The position numbers were made by a program, and so were the translations under genes. From assembly GCA_963575745.1 (NCBI GenBank), contig CAUYUJ010020692.1, positions 1 to 64,000 of the forward strand: a stretch of DNA of 64,000 bases, in the 5' to 3' direction. Below, one piece after another: positions 61,613-64,000 of the stretch. The stretch's first letter is position 1; every line of letters begins with the position of its first letter. The notes beneath the pieces are model-generated. The model was not told the origin of the DNA, did not search any database, and saw nothing but the letters and a program-made list of their open reading frames with translations. This DNA comes from Prorocentrum cordatum (taxonomy: Eukaryota; Sar; Dinophyceae; Prorocentrales; Prorocentraceae).

Positions 61613-63995
61613 AGCCGTCACGCTGATGGCACTGGTGCTGCTGCGAGTGGTGCTGACGCTCCTCGTCGGGCTGGTCACGGTGGAATTTGCCCGTTGCGCT
61701 CGCACTCCTCCTGCTGCCCGCTTGACGCGTGGCGGCCCGCAGCTGCAGCGGCGCTGCTGGCCAGGTTAGGGCGCCGGTGCTGGGCGCTGGGTCTGCTGGC
61801 TGGGACGGGCAGCAGCAGGCGGCGGGCGCTGACGGCGGGCCCACGACGAGTCACTGCCCCGTCCTCGCGCTCGCCCTGGCGCTCATGGGTGGCGCTGCTG
61901 CTGCAGGGTCTGGCTGGCGCAACCCTTCCCCCCTGGGAGCGACCGCCGTTCGGGCGTGGGCAGATCGGCAGTGACTTCCGGGGCGGGGCTCGCACTTCCC
62001 AGCCAAGCTTCGCACGGACGGATTGCGCATCTTTGTCTGGGCGTACCCCAGTGCTCAGCGCAAAATCGAAAGATTCTATCCGTGACGCTTTGAGCTGGGG
62101 CGAGGGAGCGCTTTCCCCCTCGCTGGCCTCCCCGGCGGGGGGATTGGGGTGTTCGCGCAGTCCAGCGCGAATCGCCTGGTGCTGCTGGTTCGCGTCGAGC
62201 TCGTTCTGGTGGAACTGCTGGTGGTGCTTGTGCTGCCTTGCGTGGCGTAGCTGCTTCCCGTAACGTCGTGCTTGTCGCAGTGGTGCCGCTGGCGGCGTTC
62301 GTGCTGCTGCGCTTGGCGCCGCTGCTCGCCGTCGTGCCCGCGGCAGTGGTGGTGCTGGCGGTGTTGATGCTGCTTCGTGTGTTGTTGCCGCCCCTCGTCG
62401 CGCTTGTCATACTGGAGCTGCTCGGGTCGCTCGTGCTGCTGTTCGTGGTTGTGTTGCTTGCTGCCGTGCGGCCCGTAGGGCTAATTACTACTGGCGTTGC
62501 TTTTGCCACTGCTGCTCTCAGCGCTGCAGGTGTCGGCGCCGATGCTGCTGTAGTGTTCGTCGCGGTTCTCCTTCTAGTTGCGCCAGAGTTGGTGCGCGTC
62601 GTACTATTGGTTTCCAGTGTGCGGGTCAAGGTTGTGTTGCTGGTTGCTGGAGCTTCTGCGCGTCGTGCTGGTGCTTCTCGCGGTGCTCGTCACAGTGGTG
62701 TTGCAGGTGGCTCCGTTGCTGGTGGCGCTGGTGTTGCTTGCGATGTTGCTGCTGGCGGCGTTGATGCTGCGCGTGGTGTTGCTGCTTCCGACAGGCCTTG
62801 GTGGAGTGGCATTGCAGGTGGGACTCTTGCTGCTGCCTGTGTCTTGCTACTCACAGTTGTGCTGCTGGCGGCGTTTGCGCTGCCGCTGCTGCTGCTGGCG
62901 ACGCTGCTCCCTGTCGAGCGGGCCACAGCGGAACTGCTCGTTTCGCTCGTGTTGCTGGCCGACGCGTCGCGGGCCGTCGAGCGCATCTCCGCCAGGCCGC
63001 GTGGCTGTGGGACAGGCTGTGGGCTGTGCCCTGGGGCGCCTTCGGTGCCCAGCGCAGGCAGATTCGAACGCTTTGGGTAGTGACGTTTGCGCTGGGGCGA
63101 TTGCGTGTCCCCCCTCGACGGCCTCGCCAGCGGGGACTGGAGACGCTCGCGCAGTCCAGCGCGAATCGCCCAGTTTGTGTTGCTGGTTCCCGTCGTGCTC
63201 GTTCTGGTGGAACTGCTGGTGGCGTTGGTGCTGCTTGCGCGTGTGATGCTGATGGCTGCATGTCGCCGGTGGAGCTGCTGTCCGGGCTGGGCGGCGGCAG
63301 GCGGCGGGCGCCGACGGTGGGCCCACGACGAGTCACTGCCCCGTCCTCGCGCTCGCCCTGGCGCTCCTGGTTAGCGCTGCTGCTGTAGGGTCTGGCTGGC
63401 GCGACCCTTCCCCCCTGGGAGCGACCGCCGTTCGGGATTGGGCCGAGCAGCAGTTGCTCCCGTGGTGGGGTTCGCAAAACTTCGCGCGGACGGACTGCGC
63501 ATTTCTGCTCCGGGGCGCCCCAGTCCCCAGCGCAAAATTGAACGATCTGGGTCATGACTCTTTGCGCTGGGGTGAACGCCTCCCCCCCGCTGGTCTGGCC
63601 TGCGAAGGGGTGGGCGCGCTCGGGCAGTCCAGCGTGAATCGCCTGGCGCTGTTAGTTCCCGTCGTGCTCGTTCTAGTGAAACTGCTGGTGGCGTTTGTGT
63701 TGCTGCGCTCGGTGTTGCTGCTTTGCGTCGTGCTGACTATACGGTGGTGCTGTTGGTGGTCCAGTTGGTGGTGCTTGTATTGGCGTGTGTCGTGCTGCTG
63801 GATCCTGTCGTGGGCGTCGCGGCGGTGCTACTCCTTGCGCGTGTGCTCGTGCGTATAGTGCTGTTGTTGCTCGTCGTCATGGTCACGCTGGTACCGCTGG
63901 TTGCGTTTAAGTTGCTTCGCGCGGCGTTGTTGCTCCCAGTCGTGTGTCGTCACAGTTGCGGTGCAGGTGGCGCTGGTGCGTGTTGCTGCGTTTGA
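61613..63995. repeat. GTGCTG-rich higher-order repeat, right block
   Basis: GTGCTG minisatellite units alternate with a non-minisatellite block of about 400 bases. The block starts CCCACGACGAGTCACTGCCC at 61840 and again at 63322, a distance of 1482 bases. It contains GGCTGGCGC, CCCTGGGAGCGACCGCCG and GCAGTCCAGCG(C/T)GAATCGCC. Part of the block (GGCAGATTCGAACG to GCGAATCGCC) also occurs at 63057-63175. The repeat runs off the right edge. Long open frames are by-products. Confidence 0.85.
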
Positions 63996-64000
63996 TGTTG

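Overview
The window looks like a piece of a dinoflagellate nuclear genome, or of another eukaryote with a very large, repeat-choked, GC-rich genome. The evidence is indirect. No operons, bacterial ribosome sites, tRNAs or rRNAs are visible. Simple-sequence DNA (GGA/CCT, TG/GCGT, ACC, GAC/GTC, TTGG, TAG, GTGCTG types) fills a large share of the 64 kb. The non-LTR element has an APE-type endonuclease, a reverse transcriptase and a Cys/His C-terminal motif like those I know from dinoflagellates. The best-preserved element carries a C5-methyltransferase-like domain, and methyltransferases inside retrotransposons are known from dinoflagellates. Positions 43462-43561 are an assembly gap of 100 N.

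Layout. 1-9.6 kb: tandem and simple repeats, including a duplicated composite repeat (449-3447), a ~100-bp satellite (3970-5135) and two weak exon candidates. 9.9-15.6 kb: an ~82-bp tandem repeat, TG-type microsatellites, three copies of one dispersed repeat, and the first copy of a CTTGG-rich element. 16.7-21.65 kb: a degraded LINE with ORF1 and ORF2 remnants. 21.7-27.5 kb: foldback DNA, GGA and ACC arrays and broken coding-like sequence. 27.52-34.24 kb: the centrepiece, an apparently complete tyrosine-recombinase retrotransposon of the DIRS/PAT/Ngaro order. 34.2-44 kb: broken coding-like sequence, GGA arrays, a candidate multi-exon gene on the minus strand (38.57-39.83 kb) and two copies of a small inverted-repeat element (MITE). 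44.1-51.5 kb: a second LINE remnant, a 77-bp satellite (45.92-47.65 kb), a 102-bp satellite related to the one at 4 kb (48.06-50.51 kb), and two strong foldback structures. 51.7-64 kb: a candidate minus-strand gene fragment, two more copies of the CTTGG-rich element, GAC/GTC and GGA arrays, a ~970-bp higher-order repeat and a GTGCTG-type higher-order repeat running off the right edge.

The retrotransposon at 27524-34237 is the only place where genes clearly work together. It has split direct repeats in the order A1 - ORFs - B1 - A2 - B2. The two A copies (89 bp) are identical and the two B copies (213 bp) differ at one base. Between A1 and B1 lie four open frames: a small membrane-protein-like ORF0, a Gag-like ORF1, an RT - RNase H - methyltransferase polyprotein, and a tyrosine recombinase with R...HxxR...W...Y. 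No frame is broken, so it looks recently mobile. Elsewhere, coding calls are weak because dinoflagellate-type exons are short and the surrounding repeats are open in many frames.
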